DNA of 64,000 bases from Mytilus edulis (GCF_963676685.1 NC_092350.1:9343307-9407306), one strand, 5' to 3'. Shown: positions 42,572-53,564, counted from the stretch's first letter. Numbers and translations are program-made. The notes: a model not told the origin generated them from the sequence alone.

Positions 42572-44944
42572 TTCCAACAAAAACACCAGTAATCCTGTAT
42601 ATCTAATAACATATAACTGGTTTTGTCAACAGGTATGCCAACCAGTGCCAAACTACAGAGAATCCAACAAGACATGCCAGATCAAACGAATGGTCACCAG
42701 TTAGATATGCTGAGATGAGAGCCTTTATTGGTCTTGTTCTCGCGATGGGTATCGTAAAGAAATCCTCCATTGAAAGCTATTGGGAAGCGTCTGGTATCTC
42801 TGAAACCCCAAATTTCAGGGATGTGATGTCCAGAAATAGATTTCAGGCAATACTGAGATATCTGCATTGCAGCAACAATACAACAGCAGTTCCAAGAGGT
42901 CAGCCAGGATACGACCCCCTCCACAAGATAAATCCAGTTGTTGAATTCTTCAATGAAGTGTTCGAACTTAATTATAGGTAAATGTCAACTCAAATATAGA
43001 AATATACACAAGTCATTACGCGGTCATGTTTCCATGTTAAAAATAAACATAATTTATTGCTGGAACTGAGACGAATTTTGTCCTAATCATATTTTCCACT
43101 GCATACTAACTGTCATTGATTTAACACTGGTACCTCTTGTTTCGGGAAAGATAAGAGTAAAAAAAATCAATGTAATAAAAATTGTACAATCTGGTTTTGT
43201 CGTTCATTATGAAATTCTAAAATATACATATTATTTTTTAATGTATTTTTTTTTTAATTGAGACAAGACTTGTAAATAGATTTTACGGATTTTCAGACTA
43301 TCTCAAAACATAGTTGGGGATGAGAGAATAGTTGGTTTCAAAGGGCGTCATGTTTTGAAACAATACATTTCAAACAAGAAGGCACACAGATGGGGAGCAA
43401 AGTTGTTCGTCTTAGCTGAATCCAGAACAGGTTATACCCATCAGATAAATGTGTACAAAGGGAAACGAAATACAGAACGCCATCCCAATGGACAAGGGTA
43501 AGTGAAAAAAAGGGGGTGGTAACTCTGGATTTTCAGGTTTAGCGAAAATGCCAAAATAATATCGGCGAGATAATTTTTATGAAAATACCTTATCGGAAAA
43601 GAACACGAAAAATATTACTTTAATTGACTCAAATTAACATGATTGTTTCTGTAAATCGATGGCGACTGTATTGCGAATGAATATGACAATCCATGAAAGT
43701 AGACCAAAATTTACGCACATCTCCAGGTTTATACAGGGTATAACTTAATGACGCTGTTAATTAAGAAATGACTACTTCTTATAATCAAGTAAGGCCGAAT
43801 ATAAGACACGCATATTTAACATTTTGACTTGATAAAAAGTTCTAATTCTTACCTATTTCTAGCTAATCGTTTCATTTTGTTATTGTCGGTTTTCCTTTTA
43901 TTTTTTTTCGTCATGATTATACATGCAATATTTGTGACTGGACAAACACTCAATCAATCAATCAATTTTTTTTATAGATATAAATCGGTAATGGATTTAG
44001 TACATCCTCATTTTGGCAAAAACCATCATGTAACTATGGATAATTGGTTTTCATCACCTAAACTGATGAACGACCTAAGGAACCGGGGAACGTATGCAAC
44101 AGGAACTGTAATAGCAAGACGGAAGGGCTTACCTGCAAGTTTTAAAACAGCTCGGCTCCCCAAAGGAAGTGTTGTTGTTAAATCACAGAGAGATCTTTTG
44201 GCTATTTTGTACGTAGATCGGAGAAATGTGACTTTCCTGACAACAAGTGAAAATGCACGGTAAGTTTCTTGTTTTTCAACCCAGCTTTGTCCGATAGGCC
44301 AATCCCTATATAATTTGAACGTACTTCAGCCCGGTATATAATTTGACAATACTTGACTTTTAAAATAAAAAGTTATTAAAATACAACGTTGTCAAAAAAT
44401 ACTTACATCGTGGAATATATGAAATACTTTCTTACACAATGTCAAAATTAACTATACAACAAAGTATACAAGCTTGAAGTAACAGTCATGGCTAATAAAA
44501 TTATAATATCACCAAAGTAAACATACAATAAAACAAGTCTTACTTAATACTTTTCAGAACTGTGCGAAAAGTTAATAGTAAAGGTAGAGTTGTGTCTGCT
44601 CCAAGTGTTGTCCACAAATACAACCAGACCATGGGCGGTGTCGATCTTGGGGATCAGCTTTTGCTTAAATTTGAGCCACAATTTAAAGGTGTGAAACTCT
44701 GGAGAAAAATTCTCTTCAACCTTCTTACTACAGCTACAGGTATGTCTCATCTTAAACATTTGCAAGCTTTTTTAGTTGTCAATTCAAAGCCTAACTAAAA
44801 GACTATGTGCTTATGTTCAGTTGCAAATATTTCATGCATTGCCTAGAACAAGGATAAGTTGATATAAGTACCACGTATGATTTTTTTCACTCGTTACCCG
44901 TTATCATTTCTAATCTAATTACAAGTATATAGCTTACTGTTTTG

Positions 44945-45060
44945 TGTGAGCTAATGCTCCGTGTTGAAGGCCGTACTTTGACCTATAATTGTTAACTTTT
45001 TATACACTGACTTGGATGGAGAGTTGTCTCTTTGGCACTTATACCACATCTTCTTATTTA
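44945..45060 (-). mobile_element. Dispersed miniature repeat inside the transposase intron
   Basis: Reverse copy of 6180-6365: CGTGTTGAAGGCCGTACTTT, GACCTATAATTGTTAAC, TGGATGGAGAGTTGTCTC and ACTTATACCACATC. Confidence 0.8.
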
Positions 45061-45889
45061 TATATATGTATATAATAGATTTGCACGGACTTAAACAAAT
45101 AAACTTGCACTTAATATTTTTTCAGTAAATGCATATATATGCTACAGAAACTGTTTTCTTGTCCAGAGGAAATTAGACCATGTGAAATTTCAAAACGCAG
45201 TAGTTCGTGGTTTGATCGGGGATTTTAGAGGAGGCAACAGAAGGAGGGGGAGAAGACCAGACAACATTCCTATTGCAAATGCAATAAGGATGCATTTTCT
45301 TGATGTTATTCCTGATGGCAAGAGGCGAAAATGTGTTAAGTGTTCAGGTTATAACAAGTACAGGAAATCCCGTATATCAACATGGTGTTCTGTATGTGGC
45401 GTGGGTCTTTGTGTTGGTCGATGTTTCAGAGAGTTTCATTCATATGGACAGGAAGAGTAAACAGTTGAATTTTGAAATATTATTCATGTAAAATACAGTG
45501 CAATAATAAAGGATCTTTTAAAAAGATTTCATGTTGTATTAAACAAATGAGTTAAAAAAAGTCAAGGATTTTTTTTTTTCGCTGAAAATTCTTTTGTGTT
45601 CTCTAAAAGTTAAAAGAAAAACAAAAAAGATTTATGATTATTTCAAAGCGAAGAAATATTTTTAAAACATTTCTGTGTTTGTTGGTCCTCATTTCATGAA
45701 ATTCTGTCAACGAACGACTTCGTTTTGATCTTTTGAAAACACGAGTTTTTGTATAAACTTTTGACGTTTTCACAACGACGGCGGCGATATTTTATTTTTA
45801 TTTGGCTGTAGAACGTCACTCGGTGAAATCTTTATGGTGACGTTTCTAACGTCGGGAATTTGAATTCGGCACCGAAAGGGTTAAACAGT

Positions 45890-46845
45890 CACTATAATTT
45901 TATCCAGTTCATGGTGAGTGACAGACTTTTTTGTTAACTTGGAGGAATTAAATTGAATTAAATACTGCAAAACTCGATTATAAGCTAAAACGTTAACACA
46001 ATGCACAAGCACCTGATCTTCCATTCTAAGTATTTTCAAAATACGAGCCAAACACTGTCGATTATTAAATTGGTTTCCATTGGTGCATTTTAAAGGAACA
46101 TCTGTAATGCGCCCTTTCATTGGTTTTTATGAAAATCTCTAAATACCAGAAACTTTGAACAAATACCAACGGACAGTTTTATGTGGAAATATATTACAAA
46201 TCTGTTTTCTTTCTATTTGTTTGTTTTGATAAGTATGACCAAGACAGTAATGGGAAGTGATAAGGTCTGCCCGGTTTAATACTTCATTTAAAAGAATAAA
46301 CAGCTTAAATATATTTATGGGACTAGTATGATTAAAATTCATTCATATTTGGCCTACTCGCATATTTGTGATATGTTCAAAAAAATAATGAAAATTATAG
46401 GTCACCGAGCATTATCTCAAGCTACAGTTTGTAACAAAACGACACAATTTTTATGGTCGATCATGCAGGTAAAAACTTAATTTATGTGATTAGAGACCCT
46501 CATTAGAAGCTTAACTAAATGCATAGAATTGTAAAATAAAATACGAGAAGATATATAGCTTTTAAGAAATGCTTTGAGAATATCAACTGAAAAGATAGGG
46601 TCACAGTTCGTTTTTTTCCCAGGTAAAATATAAAAAAGCAAAGTTATATGTAGATTCCTTCTGAAAATGCACCATTTTAGAGTTAACCGTTAGTCCCATT
46701 AAATTGACGATTATAAAACATTAAATTAGGCAAAGAAATAGACGCTTATAAAAATATTGATATAACCAGAGACATATATAATAATACATAAATCCTTATA
46801 AATTTATTCTAGTTATCTGCATTCAGAATCAAATTTTGATAATTT
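45890..46845. other. Intergenic, no gene recognised
   Basis: AT-rich sequence between the piggyBac element and a LINE remnant. Short frames at 45881 and 46139 show no motifs. Confidence 0.5.
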
Positions 46846-46849
46846 GAGG

Positions 46850-47525
46850 AAAAATCTGGACCTTAGATTTTATGTTATTTACAATCTCAGATAGCGAAAG
46901 ACACCCACACTACCTTACTTCAACTTGAAGAATATTCACCAACAACTTACATCAGAAACATATATATATAATATTGATATATACCGTTGCAAGATACACT
47001 GATCTATTAAAAAAAACCTGGTATGTGAGACTGTGAAATCTTATTTAGAAGACACACGAAAGTTATTATCTTCAAACTGAGCGAGATCAGCCCAGAAGTT
47101 AAAAAGGGTGCTTCTTTTTGTAGATTTAGAACTTTGAACACAAAATTTCCTATCGAAATTGTTAGATGGCAAAACATTTAGAGAGAAGATCGTATTTGTA
47201 CTTTGTGCAGTTCCGGTGATATTGGCGACGAGGTCCATTATATTTTAGAATGCTCGGCAATAGACGATAGTAGAAATTTGCTACTAAAGCATCCTTTTGT
47301 AAACAGACCAAATATTTCAAAATGTCAAGGTCTAATGAATAGTAGCAACCCGTCACAATCTGTGCAAGTTTATAAGAATTATTATTAAATGCCTAGAATC
47401 CACTTTATGTCTCTACATCTGTATTTTAAATGTATACTATGTTGATTTATTTGTATATTTCTCTGTACCATGATTTTACTTTGGTTACGAGAATAAAGAT
47501 ACATACAATAGTTTAAATAATAAAA
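46850..47525 (+). pseudogene. 3' end of a non-LTR (LINE) retrotransposon
   Basis: In + frames, 47040-47160 encodes KGASFCRFRTLN and FPIEIVRW. Positions 47185-47385 encode EDRICTLCSSGDIGDEVHYI, LECSAIDDSR and VQVYKNYY before a stop. The C-x-x-C...H-x-x-x-x-C zinc-knuckle-like tail (ICTLC...HYILEC) with IGDE is typical of the C-terminus of LINE ORF2 proteins in invertebrates. It is followed by a short 3' tail with AATAAAGATACATACAATAG. No RT core remains. Confidence 0.65.
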
Positions 47526-47539
47526 ATCATTATATTTCA

Positions 47540-47902
47540 TTCGCAAACTTGACTAATATAGTAAAAACTTATTAATCACTTTGTTGGCTTGGATGACATA
47601 ATCATTTAACAAAAAGAATGATTCAAAATCGTTAAATTATTTGACAACATTAATTAGCGTCACTGATTAATCAAGTAGGCTTGGAATAGTTAATTGTAAT
47701 TGAATATATACAAACCAGTGAAGTGTGGTGGTTGGACTTGAATGACAGTCGTTGATACCAATAAGCTGACGTCTGAATTGTTTTGATAAGAACCATTATG
47801 ATTCATTATAAGTTGTCAACTTTGGTAAGTATAAAACAGGCAAGATGGCAAGTGCACTCATTATCAAAGTGTCTTCGAACAGTTAACAACTTATATAAAT
47901 CA
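47540..47902 (+). promoter_or_regulatory. Promoter and 5' leader of homeobox gene A
   Basis: About 360 bp conserved with 52020-52383 ahead of gene B. Shared landmarks: GTTGGCTTGGATGACATAAT; CCAATAAGCTGAC (47758-47770); TATAAAA (47830-47836); initiator-like TCATT with its A at 47860; leader AAGTGTCTTCGAACAGTTAA. CCAAT-to-TATA (72 bp) and TATA-to-TCATT (30 bp) spacings are identical in both genes. Confidence 0.75.
47830..47836 (+). promoter_or_regulatory. TATA box, homeobox gene A
   Basis: TATAAAA, 30 bp upstream of the A of an initiator-like TCATT and 73 bp upstream of the ATG. It is preserved in gene B at the same relative place. Confidence 0.8.
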
Positions 47903-48640
47903 ATGGCTTATCAACAGAATGCACCATCCAAGATGTCCTTCAGCATTGAAGAACTGTCCAAGAGCAGCAGGGTCCCAGAGACCATCATTACTGATGCAGT
48001 TGTCAACCATATCCACGACATCTATCTACCAAACAGCAGCCAGTCATGTACAGCAGATATAAAGCTTTCTCTTGCCAACTCAGCTCAACGTACTCAATAC
48101 AAGAGGAAACGACAAGACTCATTACATTCTGATGACAACAGCTTCAGCTCAACAGACTCATCATCAAGAGATTGTATTTCACCTGGTTCATGCTCAGACG
48201 ATTCAGACAAGTCCGACCAACCAAAGAAGAGAGGCAGAACTTCCTACACAAACTCACAACTGTTAGAACTAGAAAGATACTACAGTAACAGCAAATACCT
48301 CCAGATTGAAGATCGACCAGTGCTTGCCAAGAAACTCAAACTCAGCCAACATAAGATTAAATGGTGGTTTCAGAATCGAAGAATGAAAGAAAAGCGTCAC
48401 ATCAAGAGTACAAGCTACAACGGTTCACCAGAGTTATCACAGTTTGTTGGTGTAGGTAAACCTGGTTCCCGAATGATTACAACAATGGAATCAAATGGTA
48501 ACTTCAGTCAGCAGTCATACTCACCATTTCCTATGGTCTCGCCTCATACGTATGGCATGTCACCGTTTGTGTATCCTGGTTATAGTCAGCAGTTCTACGG
48601 CAGCGTATTTCCACAGGCAGTGCAACATAACAGGAGTTGA
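47903..48640 (+). CDS. Divergent homeobox protein A, intronless
   Basis: 245-residue homeodomain transcription factor, nuclear by family. The start at 47903 is chosen because it gives the same 245-residue length as gene B and lies downstream of the TATA box; an in-frame ATG at 47783 would be upstream of transcription start. Residues 11-22 (MSFSIEELSKSS) resemble an eh1/Groucho-recruiting motif. Residues 73-105 are Ser/Asp-rich. The homeodomain is 108-167 (KKRGRTSYTNSQLLELERYY ... KIKWWFQNRRMKEKR) with Q50 and N51 intact, but tryptophan at position 47 where Ile or Val is usual. The C-terminus is rich in Ser, Tyr, Pro and Gln. ANTP-like class is probable; I do not recognise the family. Confidence 0.9.
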   Translation: MAYQQNAPSKMSFSIEELSKSSRVPETIITDAVVNHIHDIYLPNSSQSCTADIKLSLANSAQRTQYKRKRQDSLHSDDNSFSSTDSSSRDCISPGSCSDDSDKSDQPKKRGRTSYTNSQLLELERYYSNSKYLQIEDRPVLAKKLKLSQHKIKWWFQNRRMKEKRHIKSTSYNGSPELSQFVGVGKPGSRMITTMESNGNFSQQSYSPFPMVSPHTYGMSPFVYPGYSQQFYGSVFPQAVQHNRS

Positions 48641-48746
48641 TGATTTGAAATCAACATTAACACTAAAACACTACATGTGCTTCAACTTTGTTAAACAAAA
48701 AATTATGTATGTATTTATTTGTTATACTTATTTTGTTATTGATGTA

Positions 48747-48752
48747 AATAAA
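48747..48752 (+). terminator. Poly(A) signal of homeobox gene A
   Basis: AATAAA within GATGTAAATAAATGTAAAGT, about 107 bp after the stop and conserved at 53232 after gene B. Confidence 0.75.
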
Positions 48753-48799
48753 TGTAAAGTAGTATATCTTTTGTCTTACGTGTTTTGTTGGGTTTATCA

Positions 48800-49675
48800 A
48801 AGCAATAATGAAACACACAAGAGTTAAGACTCTTCTTTATAAAACATTGCACTTGTGTGTCGACAATTTTTAAGTATTGCCTCTTCCCAGGACTGAGACA
48901 TACCTAGAGGTACCATGGTGACGATTTTATTTTTGTTAGCCGATAGAATTCGAAGCACTATTAGAAATAAAAGGAGACATTTTGTATACTTCGATGAGAC
49001 AGCACCCGAAAAAAATGCAAACCAACTTACATTATTGATTTTCAACCATGTATGGGTGTTAAATTTACTATATACTCAACTCTATCTCCCACATGTTTAT
49101 GTAAAGTAAAATTAAATCAAAAATTCTATTGCAAATGCCTACTTTAACTCAACTTCCTAACATAACAGCACCAGACTAAAAAATCATAATTAAAGACCAC
49201 GATTGACAAGGTGCCTGAAACAAGCGGCTGCCACAGGAGCATGCAATAGGGTTGAACAAATTTATTCTTGTTCTATTAACTCTGCCGTCCAAACATAATC
49301 TCGATCAGTTGCAGAAAGTAAATTATATAAAAATACATTATAATTATATCATTTGAAAAGAGAAAGCATGTAACTTTGTAGTTACAGTTTTCTAATATGC
49401 GTATATACCATGTGTAGCATTGTATTTGTCTTAAGTTCAACTTGACTCAACTTTCCCTTTTGCATGAAATATATATTTTTTATCATCTATATGTTTATTA
49501 AACCGAAATCAAAGGGACATTCAAAACTATTTCAGTCGTAGAAAAGCCGACAACGCAATAGCAATAACTATAAACTACTTAATGACGAACAAATCCATAA
49601 AAAAAATTCACAACGTAGAAAACTTAAAATTGACACTTAAAATTGACCAACACGAACCCCACCAAAATTGGGAAA
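48800..49675. other. Intergenic between the homeobox genes
   Basis: No gene found. The frames at 48824, 48915 and 49582 have no recognisable motif. Confidence 0.45.
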
Positions 49676-49679
49676 TAAC

Positions 49680-49745
49680 TCTTTTGCTCTATGGTCGGGT
49701 TGTTGTTTCTTTTACATATTCCACATTTCCATTCTCAATTTTATT
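49680..49745 (-). mobile_element. Very short tail fragment of the Penelope-like element
   Basis: TATGGTCGGGTTGTTGTTTC and TTCCATTCTCAATTTTATT match the extreme 3' tail of the element at 3662-5688, in the opposite orientation to the copy at 25248. Confidence 0.65.
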
Positions 49746-49851
49746 CGTCTTTTTATGCAAGATTAGCATTTGTCTTTATAACTTATGGATGTGCATTTAT
49801 AATAAATTACAGTTGTTTATTGAAGTTTATCACGAAGAGTCGTATTAACAA

Positions 49852-51110
49852 ACTAGAAGCTGTCTTATTTATAAACTGCATGTGTCGTATTTACAAACTA
49901 AGGCTGAAGAGCCTGTATGTGTCGTATTTACAAACTAAGGCTGAAGAGCCTGCATGTGTCGTATTTACAAACTAGAGGCGCTGAAGATCCTGCATGTGTC
50001 GTATTAACAAACTAGAGGCTGAAGAGCCTGCATGTGTCGTATTGACAAACTAGAGTCTGAAGAGCCTGTATGTTTCGTATTTAAAAACTAGAGTCTGAAG
50101 AGCCTGAATGTGTCGTATTTACAAACTAGAGACTCAAGAGCCTGCATGTGTCGTATTTACAAACTAAAGGCTGTAGAGCCTGTATGTGTCGTATTTACAA
50201 ACTAGAGACTGAAGAGCCTGTATGTGTCTTATTAACAAACTAGAGACTGGAGAAACTGCATGTGTCGTATTTACAAACTAAGGCTGAAGAGCCTGTATGT
50301 GTCGTATTCACAAACTAGAGGCTGAAGAGCCTGCATGTGTCGTATTAACAAACTAGAGGCTGAAGAGCCTGTATGTGTCGTATTTACAAACTAGAGACTG
50401 AAGAGCCTGTATGTTTCGTATTTAAAAACTAGAGTCTGAAGAGCCTGTGTGTGTCGTATTTACAAACTAGAGACTCAAGAGCCTGCATGTGTCGTATTTA
50501 CAAACTAAAGGCTGTAGAGCCTGTATGTGTCGTATTTACAGACTAGAGACTGAAGAGCCTGTATGTGTCTTATTAACAAACTAGAGACTGGAGAGCCTGT
50601 ATGTTTCGTATTTACAAACTAGAGCCTGAAGAGCCTGTATGTGTCGTATTTACAAACTAGAGACTGAAGAGCCTGTATATGTCGTATTTACAAACTAGAG
50701 ACTGAAGAGCCTGTATGTGTCGTGTTTACAAACTAGAGTCTGAAGAGCCTGTATATTTCGTATTTACAAAATAGAGACTGAAGAGCCTGTGTGTGTCGTA
50801 TTTACAAACTAGAGACTGAAGAGCCTGCATGTGTCGTATTTTCAAACTAGAGACTAAAGAGCCTGCATGTGTCGTATTTACAAACTAGAGACTGAAGAGC
50901 CTGTATGTTTTGTATTTACAAACTAGAGACTGAAGAGCCTGTATGTGTCGTATTTACAAACTAGAGGCTCAAGAGCTTGCATGTGTCGTTTTTACAAACT
51001 AGAGTCTGAAGAGCCTGTATGTGTCGTATTTACAAACAAGAGGCTGAAGAGCCTGTATGTGTCGCTACCATGTGTCGTGTTTACAAACAAAAGGCACTAG
51101 TGAGCCTGTA
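49852..51110. repeat. 38-bp satellite between the homeobox genes
   Basis: About 33 copies of a 38-bp unit: GTGTCGTATTTACAAACTAG then AGACTGAAGAGCCTGTAT. Subfamilies differ at GAGACT/GAGGCT/GAGTCT and TGTAT/TGCAT. Blocks of several units recur (for example 50040-50250 resembles 50340-50590), showing higher-order duplication. The first and last units are the most diverged. Confidence 0.95.
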
Positions 51111-51114
51111 TCGC

Positions 51115-52015
51115 TTACCTATAAAGTCGTTTATTAAAACTAGAGGCCACAGAGCGTTGGCGTTGTTCGCCTTGGTCTGTGAATCTTCAACAATAGACAT
51201 CCAACATTGAAAACCGGAATATAATTTATGACAAAAATTTCTTATCTGTTATTCTTGTATTACTGATTATAATGTTTCTGTTTATAGCTTTAAATTATTT
51301 TCATTGGATTTTGCCCAACACACTTAACGAATATAAAAATCTTCATATATATAAAAGAAAAGTCTACTAATGACTTTTTAAAAATTTCACCTACTAGTAT
51401 TTGATTATCTAATACACAAAAATGAAACATTAAAGGGTAATAACTCCAATAAGAAATCGACTGAGACACAGTGAACATTTTACACTTTTGATTAGAAGGC
51501 ACGTTCAAACAAACGAAATAATGGTTATCAGGACAACAACACAACATTTTGAATTACAAGCCTAAAAATGATTTATTCATAAATTGTATTTAAAAACGGA
51601 TTTTGATAAATGAGCCGGTCTCTTTTCATGAACGTTTTACTAGTGCTAATAAAACATTTGTTTCTGGTCAGGACTATCGGGTTTGTTGATAATCTTGAAG
51701 ACTGCCTAAGTTTCGATAAAATTCTTGCTTTGGTTCGGCAGAATGTTTCTTTCATTTTTTCGATAATAACACAAAATTCGTATATACATGTATACGTTCC
51801 CGCTTGTTTCGGTGCATGCATGGTATCTGTGAGGATGTTATTAAAAAAAAAGGAAATAGGATCGTTAAATACGAATAGTGACAATTTTCTTAGTTTATAT
51901 AATCATTTGATTATGCTCTCAAACCATCATGGTTTCCGCAATATTTGATGAAAATTTAAACAGTAGATTTTTTTAAAACGTTTTGAAAAAGTTGCTCATG
52001 TTCAAATAATAAAAA
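51115..52015. other. Intergenic, no gene recognised
   Basis: Overlapping open frames occur on both strands at 51573-51948 (103 and 112 codons), but neither shows a domain or a splice structure. Confidence 0.45.
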
Positions 52016-52019
52016 TAAT

Positions 52020-52383
52020 ATATATTATTTCATTTACAAACTTGGCTTGTGAATACATATAAATCAGTTTGTTGGCTTGGATGACATAATGATCTAACAA
52101 ATAGAAATGATTTAAAATCGTAAAATTGTTTGACATAATTAATTAGCGTCAATCAAATAAACTTGGAATAGTTAATTTTAATTGAATATTGAAGTGTGTT
52201 GGTTGGCCATGAATGACAGTGAGTCGTTGATCCCAATAAGCTGACTTCTAAATTGTTTTGATAACAATCGTCACGACTCGTTTTCAGTTGTCAACTTAGA
52301 TAAGTATAAAAGAGACAAAGTGACAAGTGCACTCATTGTCAAAGTGTCTTCGAACAGTTAACAACTATACATAACATACAAAG
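52020..52383 (+). promoter_or_regulatory. Promoter and 5' leader of homeobox gene B
   Basis: Copy of the gene A promoter: CCAATAAGCTGAC at 52233-52245, TATAAAA at 52305-52311, TCATT with A at 52335, leader AAGTGTCTTCGAACAGTTAA. Differences are mostly substitutions and short indels. Confidence 0.75.
52305..52311 (+). promoter_or_regulatory. TATA box, homeobox gene B
   Basis: TATAAAA, 30 bp ahead of the initiator-like TCATT and 79 bp ahead of the ATG. Confidence 0.8.
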
Positions 52384-53121
52384 ATGGCTAATCAACAGAA
52401 CGCACTATCCAAGATGTCCTTCAGCATAGTAGAACTGTCAAAGAGCAGCAGGGTCTCAGATCCCCTCTTTACTGATGCAGTTGTCAACCATATCCACGAC
52501 ATATATCTGCCAAACAACAGCCAGTCATGTACAGCAGATATAAAGCTTTCTCTTGCCAACTCAGCTCAACGTACTCAATACAAGAGGAAACGCCATGACT
52601 CATTACATTCTGATGACAACAGCTTCAGCTCAACAGACTCATCATCAAGAGATTGTATTTCACCTGGTTCATGCTCAGACGATTCAGACAAGTCCGACCA
52701 GCCAAAGAAGAGAGTCAGAACTACCTACACAAACTCACAACTGATGGAACTAGAAAGATACTACAGTAACAGCAAATATCTCCAGCTTGAAGATCGACCA
52801 GTGCTTGCCAAGAAACTCAAACTCAGCCAACATAAGATTAAATGGTGGTTCCAGAATCGAAGGATGAAAGAAAAGCGTCACATCAAGAGTACAAGCTTCA
52901 ACAGTTCACCAGAGTTATCACAGTTTGTTGGTGTAGGTAAACCTGGTTCCCGAATGATTACAACAATGGAAACAAATGGTAACATCAGTCAGCAGTCATA
53001 CTCACCATTCCCGATGATCTCACCTTATACACATGGAATGTCACCGTTTATGTATCCTGGTTATAATCAGCAGTTCTACGGCTGTGTATTTCCACAGGCA
53101 GTGCAACATAACAGGAGTTGA
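52384..53121 (+). CDS. Divergent homeobox protein B, intronless paralogue of A
   Basis: 245 residues, about 90% identical to gene A (roughly 24 differences, no indels). It has the same eh1-like MSFSIVELSK (E to V at residue 16), acidic/serine stretch, homeodomain 108-167 and Tyr/Pro/Gln-rich tail. Homeodomain differences from A are four: G4V, S7T, L14M, I28L; W47, Q50 and N51 are shared. A cluster of changes at residues 25-29 (PETII against SDPLF) stands out. The gene lies 4.48 kb downstream of A in the same orientation, so the pair arose by tandem duplication. Confidence 0.9.
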   Translation: MANQQNALSKMSFSIVELSKSSRVSDPLFTDAVVNHIHDIYLPNNSQSCTADIKLSLANSAQRTQYKRKRHDSLHSDDNSFSSTDSSSRDCISPGSCSDDSDKSDQPKKRVRTTYTNSQLMELERYYSNSKYLQLEDRPVLAKKLKLSQHKIKWWFQNRRMKEKRHIKSTSFNSSPELSQFVGVGKPGSRMITTMETNGNISQQSYSPFPMISPYTHGMSPFMYPGYNQQFYGCVFPQAVQHNRS

Positions 53122-53231
53122 TGATTTGAAATGGCATCATTAACACTACAACACTATATCACGGTGCTTCAACTTTGTTAAACTATATTATTTTTTTTTG
53201 TTATACATGTACTTATTTTGTTAATGATGTA

Positions 53232-53237
53232 AATAAA
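53232..53237 (+). terminator. Poly(A) signal of homeobox gene B
   Basis: AATAAA in the same context as for gene A, about 110 bp after the stop. Confidence 0.75.
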
Positions 53238-53384
53238 TGTAAAGTATGGTATATCTTTTGACTTACGTGTTTTGCTTTTTTGATGAAATATTGCCAAACA
53301 AAATAGAAGGCTCTTGCATAAAATTATTTCACTTTGTGCTTTGTGGTGTAATTTATACGAGTAATGTATTACCTCTTTCTATAA

Positions 53385-53560
53385 AAAGATGTGGTATAAT
53401 TGCCAATGAGACAACACCCCACCAGAGTCCAAATGACATAGGAAAATGCTTAGTTAACGACTACAGGGAACGGTACGGCCTTCAACAATGAGCAAAACCA
53501 ATGTTACATAGTCAGCTAAAAAAGGGCATGAAATGAAAAGTAAAACAATTCAAACGAGTA
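53385..53560 (+). mobile_element. Dispersed miniature repeat (GATGTGGTATAATTGCCAAT type)
   Basis: AAGATGTGGTATAATTGCCA, TGAGACAACACCCCACC, GGTACGGCCTTCAACAATGA and AAACAATTCAAACGAG, as at 6180-6365. Confidence 0.75.
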
Positions 53561-53564
53561 AAAC

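Larger units (their letters stand above)
42170..45460 (+). pseudogene. PiggyBac transposase, six exons, with a frame break in exon 1
   Basis: DDE/D-type transposase that cuts and pastes at TTAA. Exons: 42170-42353, 42633-42977, 43297-43497, 43978-44259, 44558-44739, 45126-45460; introns all GT..AG with matching phases. Acidic N-terminus, then SNEWSPVRYAEMRAFIGLVL, GDERIVGFKGRHVLKQYIS (first Asp), VTMDNWFSSPKL (second Asp), YNQTMGGVDLGDQLL (third Asp region). The Cys-rich C-terminal zinc domain is CVKCSGYNKYRKSRISTWCS then VCGVGLCVGRC. In exon 1 the ATG frame ends FELDVNHDIAL-stop at 42338. The frame that splices to exon 2 (IVDETNR|YANQ) is offset, so an indel near 42330 breaks this copy. The rest is open. 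Confidence 0.88.
41898..45880 (+). mobile_element. PiggyBac transposon, near-complete and intron-containing
   Basis: TTAA target copies lie at 41894-41897 and 45881-45884. The terminal inverted repeats are CCCTTTCGGTGCC and GGCACCGAAAGGG, 13 bp and perfect. Next to the left end are three 35-bp subterminal repeats, each with a CGACATATATGTCG-type palindrome (41905-42001), probable transposase-binding sites. The transposase gene inside reads left to right. A copy of the GATGTGGTATAAGTGCC miniature repeat (44945-45060, reverse) sits in its last intron. Confidence 0.93.

Noticed and set aside
47783-47902. 40-residue N-terminal extension of homeobox protein A
   Set aside because: The upstream ATG precedes the TATA box and initiator, and gene B has no such extension.
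49852-51110. CRISPR-like repeat array
   Set aside because: Units are contiguous with no unique spacers, and the host is an animal; it is a satellite.
51573-51948. Overlapping 103- and 112-codon frames on opposite strands
   Set aside because: No motif, splice evidence or neighbouring gene structure; likely chance.
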